A program made the translations under genes and the position numbers. 64,000 bases of DNA from Nitrospira sp. (GTDB lineage: Bacteria; Nitrospirota; Nitrospiria; Nitrospirales; Nitrospiraceae), in the NCBI GenBank assembly GCA_005116835.1, contig SWDM01000016.1:186001-250000 (forward strand), in the 5' to 3' direction. Of the stretch, positions 8,204-17,340 are shown in pieces. The stretch's first letter is position 1. The number at the start of each line of letters is the position of its first letter. A model generated the notes under the pieces. It was not told the DNA's origin. It saw only the letters and a list, made by a program, of their open reading frames with translations, and made no database searches.

Positions 8204-9832
8204 TCACCACCAGGCACGGAACCCAAGACCCAGTAACACCCATAGCAATACAAACCCGAACGGCTTCAGCCGATCGGCAAACGTGTGTAGCAGCAATTCA
8301 AACGCGAAGAACATGACGATCATCTTGGCGGTCAGAAGACTGATGTTGATCTCCTCGACCCGTATCTCCGGAAGGAATGGTATGACAAACGCCAGAAAGA
8401 TGATCAGGTAGTCCAACGGCGTGGTCTGAAACCGGTGTTCCGATCCAAACCGGATCGTCAACATGATGAGAATTGCCAAACAGAGAAAAAACACATTCAA
8501 CGGGGTATGGAAAATCCCTTGCGCGCCGGACAGCCCTTGATCACTCAAGTACAAGACAAACGTGCCGCCCACATACAGGCCAACCCGGATGAACCAGGCT
8601 GCAGCAGAAGGAAAGACTCTCATTCCAACCGGAAGGAGAAGGAGCAGCAGCAGCGCGACATTGCCCACGTCGAGCGGCACATGAGAAGGCAGGAACACGC
8701 TGCAGAGTAAAAAGACTGTGATGGCGCAGGCGAGAGCGTAAATGGGAAGCATCCTGAACCGATCAGACCCGGCGCGGGCTCCAGCTTCCGGAATCGCCTG
8801 CTGGTCCGTAGGGCGCCGTCGGGGGAAAAGCTGATCGACTCGTGTGACGAATACAGAAAAAATGGCGCAGGCGAAGAAGGCGTAGATCGCCATCACCGCG
8901 ATGTCCGATTCCCAGCGCAATTGAAACGCGAGACTGACGAGAAGGGCCTGAAGCCCATAAATCACCATGACCGCTTCACGATGCGACAATCCGAACCCCA
9001 ACAGTTTGTGGTGCACATGGTTCTTGTCCGCCACGAACGGGGACCGCCGTTCCAGCAATCGCTGGACCATCACACCGGCCGTATCCAGGATCGGGAGCCC
9101 CCAGATGAAACTGATAAGCGCAGGACTGTAGGGTCCGCGCGCCGGATCGGTGAGCACGATGGCGCAAAGGCCAAGATAAAACCCGAGGAACTGACTCCCC
9201 GCATCCCCCATGAAGATACTCGCCGGATAGGTATTGAAGCGGAGGAAACCCAAGAGCCCGCCCAAGACCGCAACCATCATGCTCATCACAACCCAGTCTC
9301 CGGCCAGATAGGCAAGGAAGGCCATCCCCCCGAAACTCAGCAGAGACAATCCGCCTGCCAATCCATCCAACCCGTCTGCAAGGTTCAGGGCATTGGTCAC
9401 AGCGACGAGCAGGAAAAGAGTCACCGGCACAGCAATCCACAGGGGCAGTGGCGTCTCCCCCATAAACGGCAACGAAGTCAGATGCACCCCACCGACCCAG
9501 ACGACGACGGCAGCGGCAATCAATTGTCCCAGGAATTTCGTCTTATACCCGAGTCCGACTCGATCGTCCCAGGCGCCGAACAATAAAATAACTGCGCCGC
9601 CGATCAACCCCGACGTGACGATCGGATCTTTCGGCGCCCACAGCAACATCGCGACAACCGTTCCCACCGCAAACGCAATTCCACCGACCTTGGCCATCGG
9701 CGCATGGTGGATTTTCCGATCGCCAGGCAGGTCGACGAATTGCAGACGCCCGGCAGTCGCCATCAAGACCGGAATCAGCGCCATACAGATGACGAGTGAT
9801 CCGAGAAAGCTGAAAAACAGTTGGCTCGACAT
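8204..9832 (-). CDS. WecA/MraY-family undecaprenyl-phosphate sugar-1-phosphate transferase with extra C-terminal membrane domain
   Basis: Integral membrane enzyme that starts lipid-linked glycan assembly by moving a sugar-1-phosphate (probably GlcNAc-1-P) onto undecaprenyl phosphate. Signatures are DD at 89-90, NALNLADGLDGL (about 147-158), FMGDAG (207-212) and the His motif NHVHHKLL (about 271-278), with about ten membrane helices in between. Residues from about 345 to 542 form an additional hydrophobic domain with five or six helices that is absent from classical WecA (about 360 residues). Its function is unknown. The gene lies 32 bases before the TPR lipoprotein gene. Confidence 0.88.
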   Translation of the reverse strand: MSSQLFFSFLGSLVICMALIPVLMATAGRLQFVDLPGDRKIHHAPMAKVGGIAFAVGTVVAMLLWAPKDPIVTSGLIGGAVILLFGAWDDRVGLGYKTKFLGQLIAAAVVVWVGGVHLTSLPFMGETPLPLWIAVPVTLFLLVAVTNALNLADGLDGLAGGLSLLSFGGMAFLAYLAGDWVVMSMMVAVLGGLLGFLRFNTYPASIFMGDAGSQFLGFYLGLCAIVLTDPARGPYSPALISFIWGLPILDTAGVMVQRLLERRSPFVADKNHVHHKLLGFGLSHREAVMVIYGLQALLVSLAFQLRWESDIAVMAIYAFFACAIFSVFVTRVDQLFPRRRPTDQQAIPEAGARAGSDRFRMLPIYALACAITVFLLCSVFLPSHVPLDVGNVALLLLLLLPVGMRVFPSAAAWFIRVGLYVGGTFVLYLSDQGLSGAQGIFHTPLNVFFLCLAILIMLTIRFGSEHRFQTTPLDYLIIFLAFVIPFLPEIRVEEINISLLTAKMIVMFFAFELLLHTFADRLKPFGFVLLWVLLGLGFRAWW

Positions 9833-9860
9833 AGATTCCGCCTACCCTAACGCCCTACAC

Positions 9861-9938
9861 ACCTTCAACCTATTCACCTGAGTTATCTTGACCCCCCCTA
9901 TCCACCTTCGGCCTGAACCCCTTCAGCCTATCCACCTA
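9861..9938. repeat. Family A repeat, copy A3
   Basis: CCTTCAACC, CCTTCGGCC and CCTTCAGCC words around a GAACCCC spacer fill the 115-base gap between the exosortase gene and the WecA-like gene. It is the same word family as the copies near 2.0 and 5.1 kb, here mostly in one orientation. Confidence 0.6.
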
Positions 9939-9947
9939 CGCAGTCGT

Positions 9948-11579
9948 TCAATCAGGGACATACTGGCTCATCAGAGGATTGACCGATTTGGTGAAATCAG
10001 CCAATACCCTGTCCGCTTCATTTTCCTCATGCCCCGGCTGAACCGAAGCCGTTAATCGAATCAAGGCGCCGTCCGTCCGTTGCTTCGCCAGGGCGTCCCA
10101 GAAGAGAAAGAACTTCACAAGATACTCGTTTGCCAGCACCCGATCCCGCTGCTTGAACCAGTAGTAGACAATTTGCTTTGCGCCCGCCTTTTGAATCACC
10201 AATCGATTGACCTGCAACACCGTCGTTGCCGCATCGTTCGCCGGCACTTCCATCGTCCGCAAGGAGGTAATCTCCCATCCTCCGCCGGGAATGCAGGTTC
10301 GCGGTGAATGGGCCGACTGCCCTTTGCGCTGCGAACCATAATAGGCCACATAGAAGTTCACCGGAGCTCCGTCAGCCACGTGATAATCAGCCAGCAAATA
10401 GTCGTCGAATCGCAAGGTTTCGATATATTCCTTTTCCAACGGAAACGTGCTCCCCTGCCACTGTTGAACCTGCATGGGAAAATTGAGAAGCGCCTGTCGC
10501 TCCGGCACGATTTCATCACGGGAGATGAGGTACGGCGATGCGACGGCGAGGCACACCAACAGACCCACCGAGCAGAAGAATGGCGCCGGCGACGCTTCGG
10601 TAAGAGAAGAAGATCGAACCGCGCCCGGCTGGACGACGGTTTCAGAATCAGACGGCAGACGCAGCAGATCGGAAAAGGACTGTCGCTTATTGCCGGACCC
10701 TATTCTCGCCAGTCCCCACATCACGAGAGCGAGAATCGCCAGACTTATGAGGAAGATGACCCAGCCTTCGAAGAGGTGGAGAAATCCATCGGCAGCGCCT
10801 GCTCCGAAGTACTCGACCAGCACTCCGATGACGCCGATGCGGAAACCGTTTAAAACGATCGCGATCGGCATGCTGGACAAAAACACCACGGCGCGCTTCC
10901 ACATCGGCCCCTGAAACAGGTAGGCGCAGAGCAACGCCAGCGACATCAGGGGGAACAGGTATCGCAAGCCGCTGCAGGCCTCCACCACTTGCAATTGGAT
11001 CGGGCCGAGATCGATCACGTTCCCTTCACGGAAGGCGGTAATGCCGACGACTTGCAGGCACCCGACCCCCAAAGCCGAGGAGAGCAACTGTAGTTGGCCG
11101 GAAAGCCCCTGCAAGAGGAATTGCGGCAGCGGAATCATCGTGAGGAGGTACAGCAGCGGAAAACTCAACGCCCGAACGATTTGCCCTCCTAGAGTGGCCC
11201 AGCACAGGCCCACCAACACAAGCCAGAACGACAGCTGCAGGAGAGGGGCAAGGGTGCCCAGTTCACCCATAACGTATAATGCGAGACCCACCAGAACGAG
11301 CGACAGGCCCCACCAGGATCCCCGCGGCTCAAGCGCCCGAAGCTTGTCGCGCTTCATCCAGATCAAGAACAGCGAGATGAAGGGTACAAAGAAACCATGA
11401 CCATAATTTTCATCATCGACCCATATGCCGACCATGAGTGCAAGAGCGTCGTAGTAAATCACTCCCAACAATCCCGCGCAGAGAGCCGCGACGATCCACC
11501 AGATCCCGTTCCGGCTCCAGGCCGGCGCCACCGGAACGTCATCGACTGCGGACGACAAGGCCTTCGTATGCAAGCCCAT
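9948..11579 (-). CDS. Exosortase fused to an EpsI domain (XrtA/XrtD type)
   Basis: Membrane cysteine transpeptidase that recognises PEP-CTERM-like tails. The N-terminal 300 residues form about eight membrane helices carrying the catalytic triad: Cys202 (VVEACSGLRYL), Arg247 (NGFRIGV) and His268 (FLHLFEGW). From about residue 325 a single membrane segment leads into an EpsI-type domain with the signature RTCIPGGGWEI (about 427-437). The total length of 543 residues fits exosortase-EpsI fusions. The sorting tails found at 37-45 kb are of the VPLPA kind, which is described for XrtD, while the neighbourhood resembles XrtA loci, so the subclass is left open. The gene starts 2 bases after the WecG-like stop. 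Confidence 0.9.
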   Translation of the reverse strand: MGLHTKALSSAVDDVPVAPAWSRNGIWWIVAALCAGLLGVIYYDALALMVGIWVDDENYGHGFFVPFISLFLIWMKRDKLRALEPRGSWWGLSLVLVGLALYVMGELGTLAPLLQLSFWLVLVGLCWATLGGQIVRALSFPLLYLLTMIPLPQFLLQGLSGQLQLLSSALGVGCLQVVGITAFREGNVIDLGPIQLQVVEACSGLRYLFPLMSLALLCAYLFQGPMWKRAVVFLSSMPIAIVLNGFRIGVIGVLVEYFGAGAADGFLHLFEGWVIFLISLAILALVMWGLARIGSGNKRQSFSDLLRLPSDSETVVQPGAVRSSSLTEASPAPFFCSVGLLVCLAVASPYLISRDEIVPERQALLNFPMQVQQWQGSTFPLEKEYIETLRFDDYLLADYHVADGAPVNFYVAYYGSQRKGQSAHSPRTCIPGGGWEITSLRTMEVPANDAATTVLQVNRLVIQKAGAKQIVYYWFKQRDRVLANEYLVKFFLFWDALAKQRTDGALIRLTASVQPGHEENEADRVLADFTKSVNPLMSQYVPD

Positions 11580-11581
11580 GT

Positions 11582-12325
11582 TCAGTTCGCCTTTCCTTCG
11601 AGCCGCTGTTTGAATACCTGGAATACAAATCCCGGCAGGGCGGACTGACGAGCGAGACGATTCGGATTAGCCGCCAGCCGGTAGAACCATTCGAGGTGAA
11701 CCGCCCGGAACGCAGCGGGAGCCCGATTTACATGACCGGAGATAACATCGAACGTACCCCCGACACCCTGGCAAAGTTTGACGTTCAACTGCGGCAGATA
11801 CCGGTCGATCCAGGCTTCCTGCTTCGGGCTGCCGAGCGCCACGAATACAATATCGGTCTTCGACCTATTGATGCGGTCGATCAGACCAGGCATCTCCTCG
11901 TCCTTTAGATACCCGTGCTGCGCGCCGGAGATCTTCAGACCCCGATAGCGTTCGCCCAGCACCTTCACAGTGCGCTCGTTGACCTCGGGGCTGGCGCCGT
12001 ACAAAAACACACGGCGACCGGTGCGAGCAGCCAATTCACAGAGCTTGGGCATCAATTCCGATCCGGGAACCCGGTCGAAGTGGCCCAAGCCAAGCATACG
12101 GGCGGCAGCAACCACGCCGATGCCATCCGGAATGAGAACGGCGGCCCGTTGCATTTGGCCGCGTAATCCAGCATCGATACGAGCCCGCATGACTTTCTCC
12201 GGATTGACCGCGACGATACTCTGCGCCACATCGCCGGTGAGCGCCAAGTCGGCAAGTTCGATCGTTCTATCCATGGTCAGACAGTCCACCGGCACACCGA
12301 GAATCTCAATGCGCTTGGGCTTCAT
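11582..12325 (-). CDS. WecG/TagA/CpsF-family glycosyltransferase
   Basis: GT26 glycosyltransferase, about 247 residues, that adds a second sugar to the lipid-linked primer made by the WecA-like enzyme. Visible family motifs are VAVNPEKVM (about 37), IPDGIGVVAAAR (about 66) and the C-terminal DIVFVALGSPKQE (about 157-169) with its PKQE. The ATG at 12325 is chosen because AGGAAG lies 7 bases upstream and the product then starts MKPKRIEILGVPVD, as usual for the family. This start overlaps the heparinase-like gene by 20 bases, which suggests coupling. A longer reading frame up to 12373 has no ribosome site. Confidence 0.88.
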   Translation of the reverse strand: MKPKRIEILGVPVDCLTMDRTIELADLALTGDVAQSIVAVNPEKVMRARIDAGLRGQMQRAAVLIPDGIGVVAAARMLGLGHFDRVPGSELMPKLCELAARTGRRVFLYGASPEVNERTVKVLGERYRGLKISGAQHGYLKDEEMPGLIDRINRSKTDIVFVALGSPKQEAWIDRYLPQLNVKLCQGVGGTFDVISGHVNRAPAAFRAVHLEWFYRLAANPNRLARQSALPGFVFQVFKQRLEGKAN

Positions 12326-14219
12326 ACATCGACTTCCTAAGGGACGACTGAGCGGCATGCCGCGCCCGGGCATCGTCCTGACCCATGATCAGACAGGTCA
12401 CAAATTCGTGCTGGAGCGGCCCCCGATAGGTCGTGTGCAGCGTATCTATCGGCTCTTTCACTCCGTAGGACCGAGAACGCCAGCCCAGGATGGGAGCTGT
12501 CATCCCGCGGTGAACGGCGACCTCGCCTCCTTCGATTGTCAGACGAATTCTCGATTCCGCTCCTTCGAGCAGGTATCCGTTTCCATCCGGAATCGGCGTG
12601 AGGCCAAGATGCCAGTACAACTCAAGATCGTGGATCCCGGAGCCGGTCAGCCGGTCAATGATGACCCACAGACCGGGAGGCCGATACAGTAAACCGCGCC
12701 AATGGATGACGCCGGTGCGTTGCAGATACCCGTCGTGCATGGCAACCAGGACCGTCTCACCATCCGCATGCTCTGCGCGGATCACCAAGCGGGAGTTGAA
12801 GGGAGAAGACCATTGAAATCCCGACTCCTGGACCGCCTGATCCAGCCCGTCTACGACCACGGTGTTGTGCGCGCTGGTTCCCCTGAAGTACCGCCGCCAA
12901 TCCGGATGTCCCGAGTAGGCAAAGGTGCCCGTATCGGCCAAGACGTCCTGCCCGCCTGTTTGGAACAGAATTGAGAGGGCATCGGCGTGACCATGCGCGT
13001 AGCAGGGAGGCATTCCCAGCGGGCCGTGATCCAGAATCAGACGAGCCGGAGAAACACCGACTGTCTTCAGCACGGAGTAACCGGAATCCTCGAAGGTCGT
13101 GAGCCCTGGCGCAGGAGGGGGCTCGATCAGAGAGAAATTGAGCACCGGACCGAGCGCGAATCCTCCGTCGCTGTCGCAGATCGAAGCAAGCCTGCCCGCA
13201 TCGTCGGTCATCGCCGCAAGAAATGTTCGGCTCTTGGCACAGGCCCGTTGTACCGCGCCGGGAACTCGTTCACCGCGCGCTTCAAGAAACGCCACGACGA
13301 GGCCGTAGAGATCCGAAATAAACTGTAGGTACCACACCCCCTGTTCGATCCCCCCGCCGTCTGCGACGACTTGGTGAGCGGATTCGGACTCCAACAGGGT
13401 GAGCCCGTCCATGCGCCACTCTGACGCGTTCGGCATTTCCGGGAACAGCATGCCGGCATAGACCAGGGCGGACGCCTCCGCGATCGTGTGGTTGCCCAGC
13501 GATGAGTGGAGTGAGACCCGTCGCTGAATGAGATCGGCATGGCCATCGACGAGCTGGACGACGGACGCCCAGATCAGATCGGGCTGTCGAAGCCAGGCTC
13601 GAACCAGGTCGAACGCATGGCACACAGCAATGAGCCGAAGGCCGCATTCCATTGCCGAAACATAATGCACCCCGGTTAGATAGGGATTGGCATCCATCCA
13701 GGAGAGGAACTGCGCCTCCATCGCCGCCACCGCCCGTTCCCGCAGAGAGGCATCCCCCTGCGCAGCGATGTGAGCAAGCGCCACAAGCTGCTGTAACCGC
13801 GAGGGCTCCCACAACAGACGGACATCGCCGTAGGGGTTCCCCTCGCGATAGGGAATCGAACCGAAAAATCGCCGAGGCCATGTTCTCCCTGTGTCGGGCG
13901 CCTTGTGCCATACCTCGGAGTCCTGAGTCCAGGACCATGTCCAGTGGTCTTCAGGCAACCCGCCGGCCAGCACCCTGGCGCTCATCGCCTCATCGAGCTG
14001 TGTTTTGTAGAACCACAGAGGCAATCGCGGCTCGCGCGCACTACAGAAGCCAGAGCGTTGAAAATCAAGCTGGTCCTTGTGCGCGGACGTCAATCCGAGA
14101 CGATGCCGGAGGGAAAGAACGGCCAGCTCGTACTGTGAACCGACTCGCGACAGCACTTCGCCAGGCTGCATCACGCTGAGCCGTCTGACATACCAGGCAA
14201 GCGCCCGTCCTGAAATCAT
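12306..14219 (-). CDS. Heparinase II/III-like polysaccharide lyase domain protein
   Basis: About 637 residues with an alpha-toroid N-terminal half and a heparinase II/III-type C-terminal half. Candidate signatures are LILDHGPLGMPPCYAHGHAD (about 421-440) with a His-rich YAHGHAD, and RGTSAHNTVVVDG (about 465). Enzymes of this family cleave uronic-acid-containing polysaccharides, and homologues are common in O-antigen/EPS clusters where they may trim the polymer; the substrate is unknown. No signal peptide is obvious. The start is uncertain: ATG 14219 has AGGA 11 bases upstream, while ATG 14243 and GTG 14252 lie inside the end of the upstream gene and give 8-11 more residues. Confidence 0.8.
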   Translation of the reverse strand: MISGRALAWYVRRLSVMQPGEVLSRVGSQYELAVLSLRHRLGLTSAHKDQLDFQRSGFCSAREPRLPLWFYKTQLDEAMSARVLAGGLPEDHWTWSWTQDSEVWHKAPDTGRTWPRRFFGSIPYREGNPYGDVRLLWEPSRLQQLVALAHIAAQGDASLRERAVAAMEAQFLSWMDANPYLTGVHYVSAMECGLRLIAVCHAFDLVRAWLRQPDLIWASVVQLVDGHADLIQRRVSLHSSLGNHTIAEASALVYAGMLFPEMPNASEWRMDGLTLLESESAHQVVADGGGIEQGVWYLQFISDLYGLVVAFLEARGERVPGAVQRACAKSRTFLAAMTDDAGRLASICDSDGGFALGPVLNFSLIEPPPAPGLTTFEDSGYSVLKTVGVSPARLILDHGPLGMPPCYAHGHADALSILFQTGGQDVLADTGTFAYSGHPDWRRYFRGTSAHNTVVVDGLDQAVQESGFQWSSPFNSRLVIRAEHADGETVLVAMHDGYLQRTGVIHWRGLLYRPPGLWVIIDRLTGSGIHDLELYWHLGLTPIPDGNGYLLEGAESRIRLTIEGGEVAVHRGMTAPILGWRSRSYGVKEPIDTLHTTYRGPLQHEFVTCLIMGQDDARARHAAQSSLRKSMYEAQAH

Positions 14220-14232
14220 GTTGGTCGATGTC

Positions 14233-16383
14233 CTAGACGTCATAGACTGCACCGGTTTTCAGCCCACCGGCCGCCAGAAGACAGGCCCGAGTCACGGCAT
14301 AGATCTCGTCGAATCGCATGGCAGGCTCAGCGCCCTGCGCCACGCTTGCGGTGAACATACGCATTTCCTGCTCAAAACCCTTGTCTCGAACATTGGTCTT
14401 GTACTTCGACCTCTTTCCCTGGGCGTAGAACTCGGTCACCGCAAAATCGTCGAGCGTGACGGCCTTGCCGTCTCCGAAGGCTTCGAACCGCTCCTTGGCC
14501 AAACCGGTATCCCCACCGGCGGTATAGACGACCGTGCCGATCGAACCGTCGTTGAAGGTGAGTGAAATCAGACTCTGGTCGTCCGCCAAGCCGGAGGTAT
14601 GGCTGCCGATGCGCGCCGCATGAACTGAGATCGGCCGCGCCCCGCAAATGGCTTGCATGAAATCGACAAAATGGCAGGCCTCCCCGATAATCCGCCCGCC
14701 GCCGACTTCAGGATCCTGCACCCAATGAGTGGGAGGCAAAGATCCGGCATTGACGCGATAGACCATCACCAGGGGATTTCTTCGCCCCTGGAAGAACTCG
14801 ACGATCTTGGTTGCGTGCGAGGAGAATCGCCGGTTGAATCCGACCCACAGCTGCAAGCCGCGCGTTGCAGCATCCTCGTAGGACCGCGCAATCACATCGA
14901 GTTCGTCATGGGTCAGACAGAGCGGTTTCTCGACGAACACGTGTTTGCCTGCCTTCAAGGCTTCGTCCACAATCTCTGCGTGGGTATCGTGCCGCGTCCC
15001 GATGAGCACCGTATTGATGGCATCGTCGCGGAGCACGGAACGAAAATCGGTGGTGCAATAAGCCGCCTTGCACTTGTCCCCGACCATCTTGGCGGTGATG
15101 CCCGATCCTGTGCAGACTGCCGCGATTGTCACGTCGGACAGACCGGACAAGACCGGCAGCAGCATGTCCCGCACATGCTGACCAGCTCCGATCAGCCCGA
15201 GCGTGACAGGCCCGGACGAACGAGCCGGCGCCAGACGGCAGATCTGCGATGCGCTGTCTGAAATTTCAGCGGAATAAGAAATGAGCAGGCCCAGTGAGGC
15301 GGCTGACCCGTCCGTCAGACGTTTATAGGCAATTTCGGCCTCTTCGATCGGATAGCGGTCCGTGACGAGCCGCGCCACCTTCACAGAGCCCTGCAGGAGT
15401 AAGTGGAGAAACGCCTCGATGTTCCGCTGCTCGGTCCAACGGACATACCCGAATGGATAGTCGCGTCCCTGCTCTTCATACGAACGGTCGTACCGGCCCG
15501 GTCCGTAGGACATCGACAGGCGGAACTCCAGCTCTTTCTTGTAATAGGGCTCACGCGGCAGCGTCATGCCGACCGAACCGACGACCACAACCCTCCCCTT
15601 CTGTCGAGCGATCTCACCAGCCGCCTCCACCGGTTCATTCGATTTGGTACTGGCGGTAATGATGACACTGTCGACGCCCTGTCCCTGGCTGAAGGCCTTG
15701 GCTGCTTCGATAAGCTCTGCCGCATCCGCCACAACATCCGCGCCCAGTTCTGCGGCAAGTTCACGCCTGGAACGGTCGAGGTCGGAACCCAACACCCGGC
15801 ATCCGGAGGCCTTGAGCAATTGCACCGTCAGTTGTCCGAGCAATCCCAATCCAATCACGGCCACCCGGTCGCCCAACCGTGGTTCGGCCTGCCTCACTCC
15901 TTGCAGCGCGATGGCGCCCAACGTGACGAAGGAGGCATCTTCGAAGCTCACACCGTCAGGAATCTTGACGCAGAGATGCTTCGGCACGGAAACGATCTCG
16001 GCGTGGGACGCATAATTCTGGCCCGCGCAGGCCACCCGATCGCCGACGGACAGTCCGGATACGTCTTTCCCCATGGCCAGCACGACACCCGCACAGCTGT
16101 AGCCGAGCGCGGCAGGGGTATCGAGCCGATCGAATACGCGGTGCAGGGTCGCGAATACTCCGTCTTTCTGCATAGCAGCAACGACTTTTCGAGCCATCTC
16201 CGGCCGGTCGAGCGCTTTGCCGAGCAAATTCTTTTGCGCCACTTGCACGGTGGATCGCTCAGTACCTGGACTGATCAACGACACACGATTGGCGACTAAG
16301 ACCTCACCGGCGGACAAAGTCGGAGCGGGAACCGACTCGACTTTGAGGACACCGGTCCTGAAGTTCTGGACGACTTGCTTCAT
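14233..16383 (-). CDS. Bi-domain oxidoreductase: zinc-type alcohol dehydrogenase fused to Gfo/Idh/MocA domain
   Basis: Cytoplasmic fusion of 716 residues. Residues 1-355 are a medium-chain dehydrogenase-like domain with the N-terminal GroES-like part (SLISPGTERS) and the NAD-binding VAVIGLGLLGQLTVQLL (about 167-183). Residues about 380-716 are a Gfo/Idh/MocA domain beginning VTLGLIGAGQHVRDMLL, with HVFVEKPLCL (the EKP motif) near 488. Such fusions occur in polysaccharide loci next to heparinase-like genes and presumably modify a nucleotide sugar; the substrate is unknown. It is the first gene of the EPS operon, with a conserved upstream element at 16420-16489. Confidence 0.87.
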   Translation of the reverse strand: MKQVVQNFRTGVLKVESVPAPTLSAGEVLVANRVSLISPGTERSTVQVAQKNLLGKALDRPEMARKVVAAMQKDGVFATLHRVFDRLDTPAALGYSCAGVVLAMGKDVSGLSVGDRVACAGQNYASHAEIVSVPKHLCVKIPDGVSFEDASFVTLGAIALQGVRQAEPRLGDRVAVIGLGLLGQLTVQLLKASGCRVLGSDLDRSRRELAAELGADVVADAAELIEAAKAFSQGQGVDSVIITASTKSNEPVEAAGEIARQKGRVVVVGSVGMTLPREPYYKKELEFRLSMSYGPGRYDRSYEEQGRDYPFGYVRWTEQRNIEAFLHLLLQGSVKVARLVTDRYPIEEAEIAYKRLTDGSAASLGLLISYSAEISDSASQICRLAPARSSGPVTLGLIGAGQHVRDMLLPVLSGLSDVTIAAVCTGSGITAKMVGDKCKAAYCTTDFRSVLRDDAINTVLIGTRHDTHAEIVDEALKAGKHVFVEKPLCLTHDELDVIARSYEDAATRGLQLWVGFNRRFSSHATKIVEFFQGRRNPLVMVYRVNAGSLPPTHWVQDPEVGGGRIIGEACHFVDFMQAICGARPISVHAARIGSHTSGLADDQSLISLTFNDGSIGTVVYTAGGDTGLAKERFEAFGDGKAVTLDDFAVTEFYAQGKRSKYKTNVRDKGFEQEMRMFTASVAQGAEPAMRFDEIYAVTRACLLAAGGLKTGAVYDV

Positions 16384-16419
16384 AGGGAATACTCAATAGA
16401 TTGGTTCATTTAGGGACAT

Positions 16420-16489
16420 GGAATTCTAGTCCATGGGACGGTCCCATGGGGTACGCTGAGGTCAAGATTGAGTTAACGAATTGTTAAAA
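16420..16489 (-). promoter_or_regulatory. Upstream regulatory element and probable promoter of the exosortase/EPS operon
   Basis: Reading the minus strand, three heptamers TTTAACA, GTTAACT and CTTGACC are separated by 4 bases each (11-bp phase; 16488 down to 16460). TAGAATTCC follows at 16428-16420, about 37 bases before the start codon. A near-identical arrangement lies upstream of the operon starting at 36006. The 11-bp phase is what OmpR/PhoB-type regulators use, and the lack of a good -35 box 17 bases before TAGAAT fits an activated promoter. The regulator itself is unknown. Confidence 0.55.
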
Positions 16490-16506
16490 TGGATCAGGGC
16501 GGAGCA

Positions 16507-16584
16507 GGGGGTAAGGCTGAAGGGGTTCAGGCTGAAGGGGGTAAGTTAAAGGGATTCAGGCCGAAGGGGTTCAGGCTGAAGGAT
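16507..16584. repeat. Family A repeat, copy A4, left boundary of the RelE/Phd module
   Basis: Two tandem blocks of GGCTGAAGGGGTTCAGGCTGAAGG words. The second block (16551-16582) recurs as a direct repeat at 17364-17395 with 29 of 32 bases identical, on the other side of the RelE/Phd genes. Confidence 0.75.
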
Positions 16585-16587
16585 AAT

Positions 16588-16673
16588 ATGGTTGATTTGG
16601 TTCATCTGCTTGATTTCGTTCAACTAAATAAACAAAAGAACCAGACAAACTAAACAAACCAAATCAACCAGCT
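16588..16673. repeat. Family B hairpin (9-bp periodic arms), copy B1
   Basis: Imperfect inverted repeat. The left arm is 9-base units TGGTTGATT, TGGTTCATC and TGCTTGATT, then the core TCGTTCAAC; the right arm is the complementary series ending AAATCAACC. It ends about 20 bases from the stop codon of the RelE-like gene, on its 3' side. Confidence 0.85.
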
Positions 16674-16692
16674 AGAGGTGTTGTGGATAAGG

Positions 16693-17007
16693 TTACAAGA
16701 GGCGAAGACGTAGTAGCTTCCGTGCCAGCATATAGATATCCTTTCCGCTCCCTTCCTTCAGGATTCCCAAAGCCGGCACGAGTACAAGAACCTTGCCTTC
16801 ATCAATCCGGTAAATGATCCGGTAGCGTTGCCCAACGGCACGGAAGCTCCGTGATCCGGTCAGCTCCCCTGTTAAAGGTTTGCCTTGTTTCTCCGGCTCT
16901 TCAGCAAGGCCGTCAATTCGGTCTCGAATTTTTTCCCGGATGCGACGATCCTGAATCGTTTCCAACATGACCCGCGCATGTGGGGTCAAACCGACTTGCC
17001 ACCTCAC
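16693..17007 (-). CDS. RelE/ParE-family toxin
   Basis: A 104-residue ribosome-dependent mRNA interferase or gyrase-toxin fold protein. It shows the family pattern: a basic helix EKIRDRIDGLAEEP (about 27-40), then GKPLTGELTGSRSFRAV and the strand RYRIIYRIDEGKVLVLVPAL (about 61-80). It overlaps the upstream antitoxin gene by 4 bases (ATGA), the usual antitoxin-toxin coupling. RelE and ParE activities cannot be told apart from sequence alone. Confidence 0.87.
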   Translation of the reverse strand: MRWQVGLTPHARVMLETIQDRRIREKIRDRIDGLAEEPEKQGKPLTGELTGSRSFRAVGQRYRIIYRIDEGKVLVLVPALGILKEGSGKDIYMLARKLLRLRLL

Positions 17008-17273
17008 AGGCCAAGATCTTTCTTGACCCGCTCCCAGGGAATGACCTTCCCCTCTTCTGCTTCCTTGACGCTTTTGCGCAGAGCGGCCATGAGGTCTTCG
17101 TCCCCCATGATTTCCAGAGTCTCAACAATGGATTGGTACAACTCCCATGGCATAACGGCCAAGACGGGCTTTCCTCGCCGTGTGACGGCCACAGCTCCAG
17201 GTTCTTTGGCTAAGCGCTCCGGCAGGGAAGTGAGTTCGTGACGGGCTTCAGTAATGGGAATATCTTTCAGCAT
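17004..17273 (-). CDS. Phd/YefM-family antitoxin
   Basis: An 89-residue antitoxin with an N-terminal DNA-binding Phd/YefM fold: MLKDIPITEARHELTSLPERL, then AVAVTRRGKPVLAVMPW (about 32-48). A charged C-terminal helix would wrap the toxin. The ATG at 17273 sits 8 bases after a G-rich AGGGGGG; the frame is open 17 codons further, but that would read through the promoter. It is expected to repress its own promoter together with the RelE-like toxin. Confidence 0.88.
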   Translation of the reverse strand: MLKDIPITEARHELTSLPERLAKEPGAVAVTRRGKPVLAVMPWELYQSIVETLEIMGDEDLMAALRKSVKEAEEGKVIPWERVKKDLGL

Positions 17274-17300
17274 GCTCGTGCCCCCCCTGTTGTCCCTATT

Positions 17301-17329
17301 ACTGTACATTTTGAGGGGCACCATGTCAA
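17301..17329 (-). promoter_or_regulatory. Promoter of the phd-relE operon
   Basis: On the minus strand a perfect -35 TTGACA (17329-17324) and a -10 TACAGT (17306-17301) are separated by 17 bases, 28 bases before the antitoxin ATG. AATGTACAGT overlaps the -10 and may be part of the autorepression operator. Confidence 0.7.
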
Positions 17330-17340
17330 TCCCGCATCGC

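Noticed and set aside
16384-16692. Sigma-54 promoter for the exosortase operon, as known in some PEP-CTERM systems
   Set aside because: No TGGCAC-N5-TTGC-like pair was found in this gap or before 36006; the shared element has a different structure.
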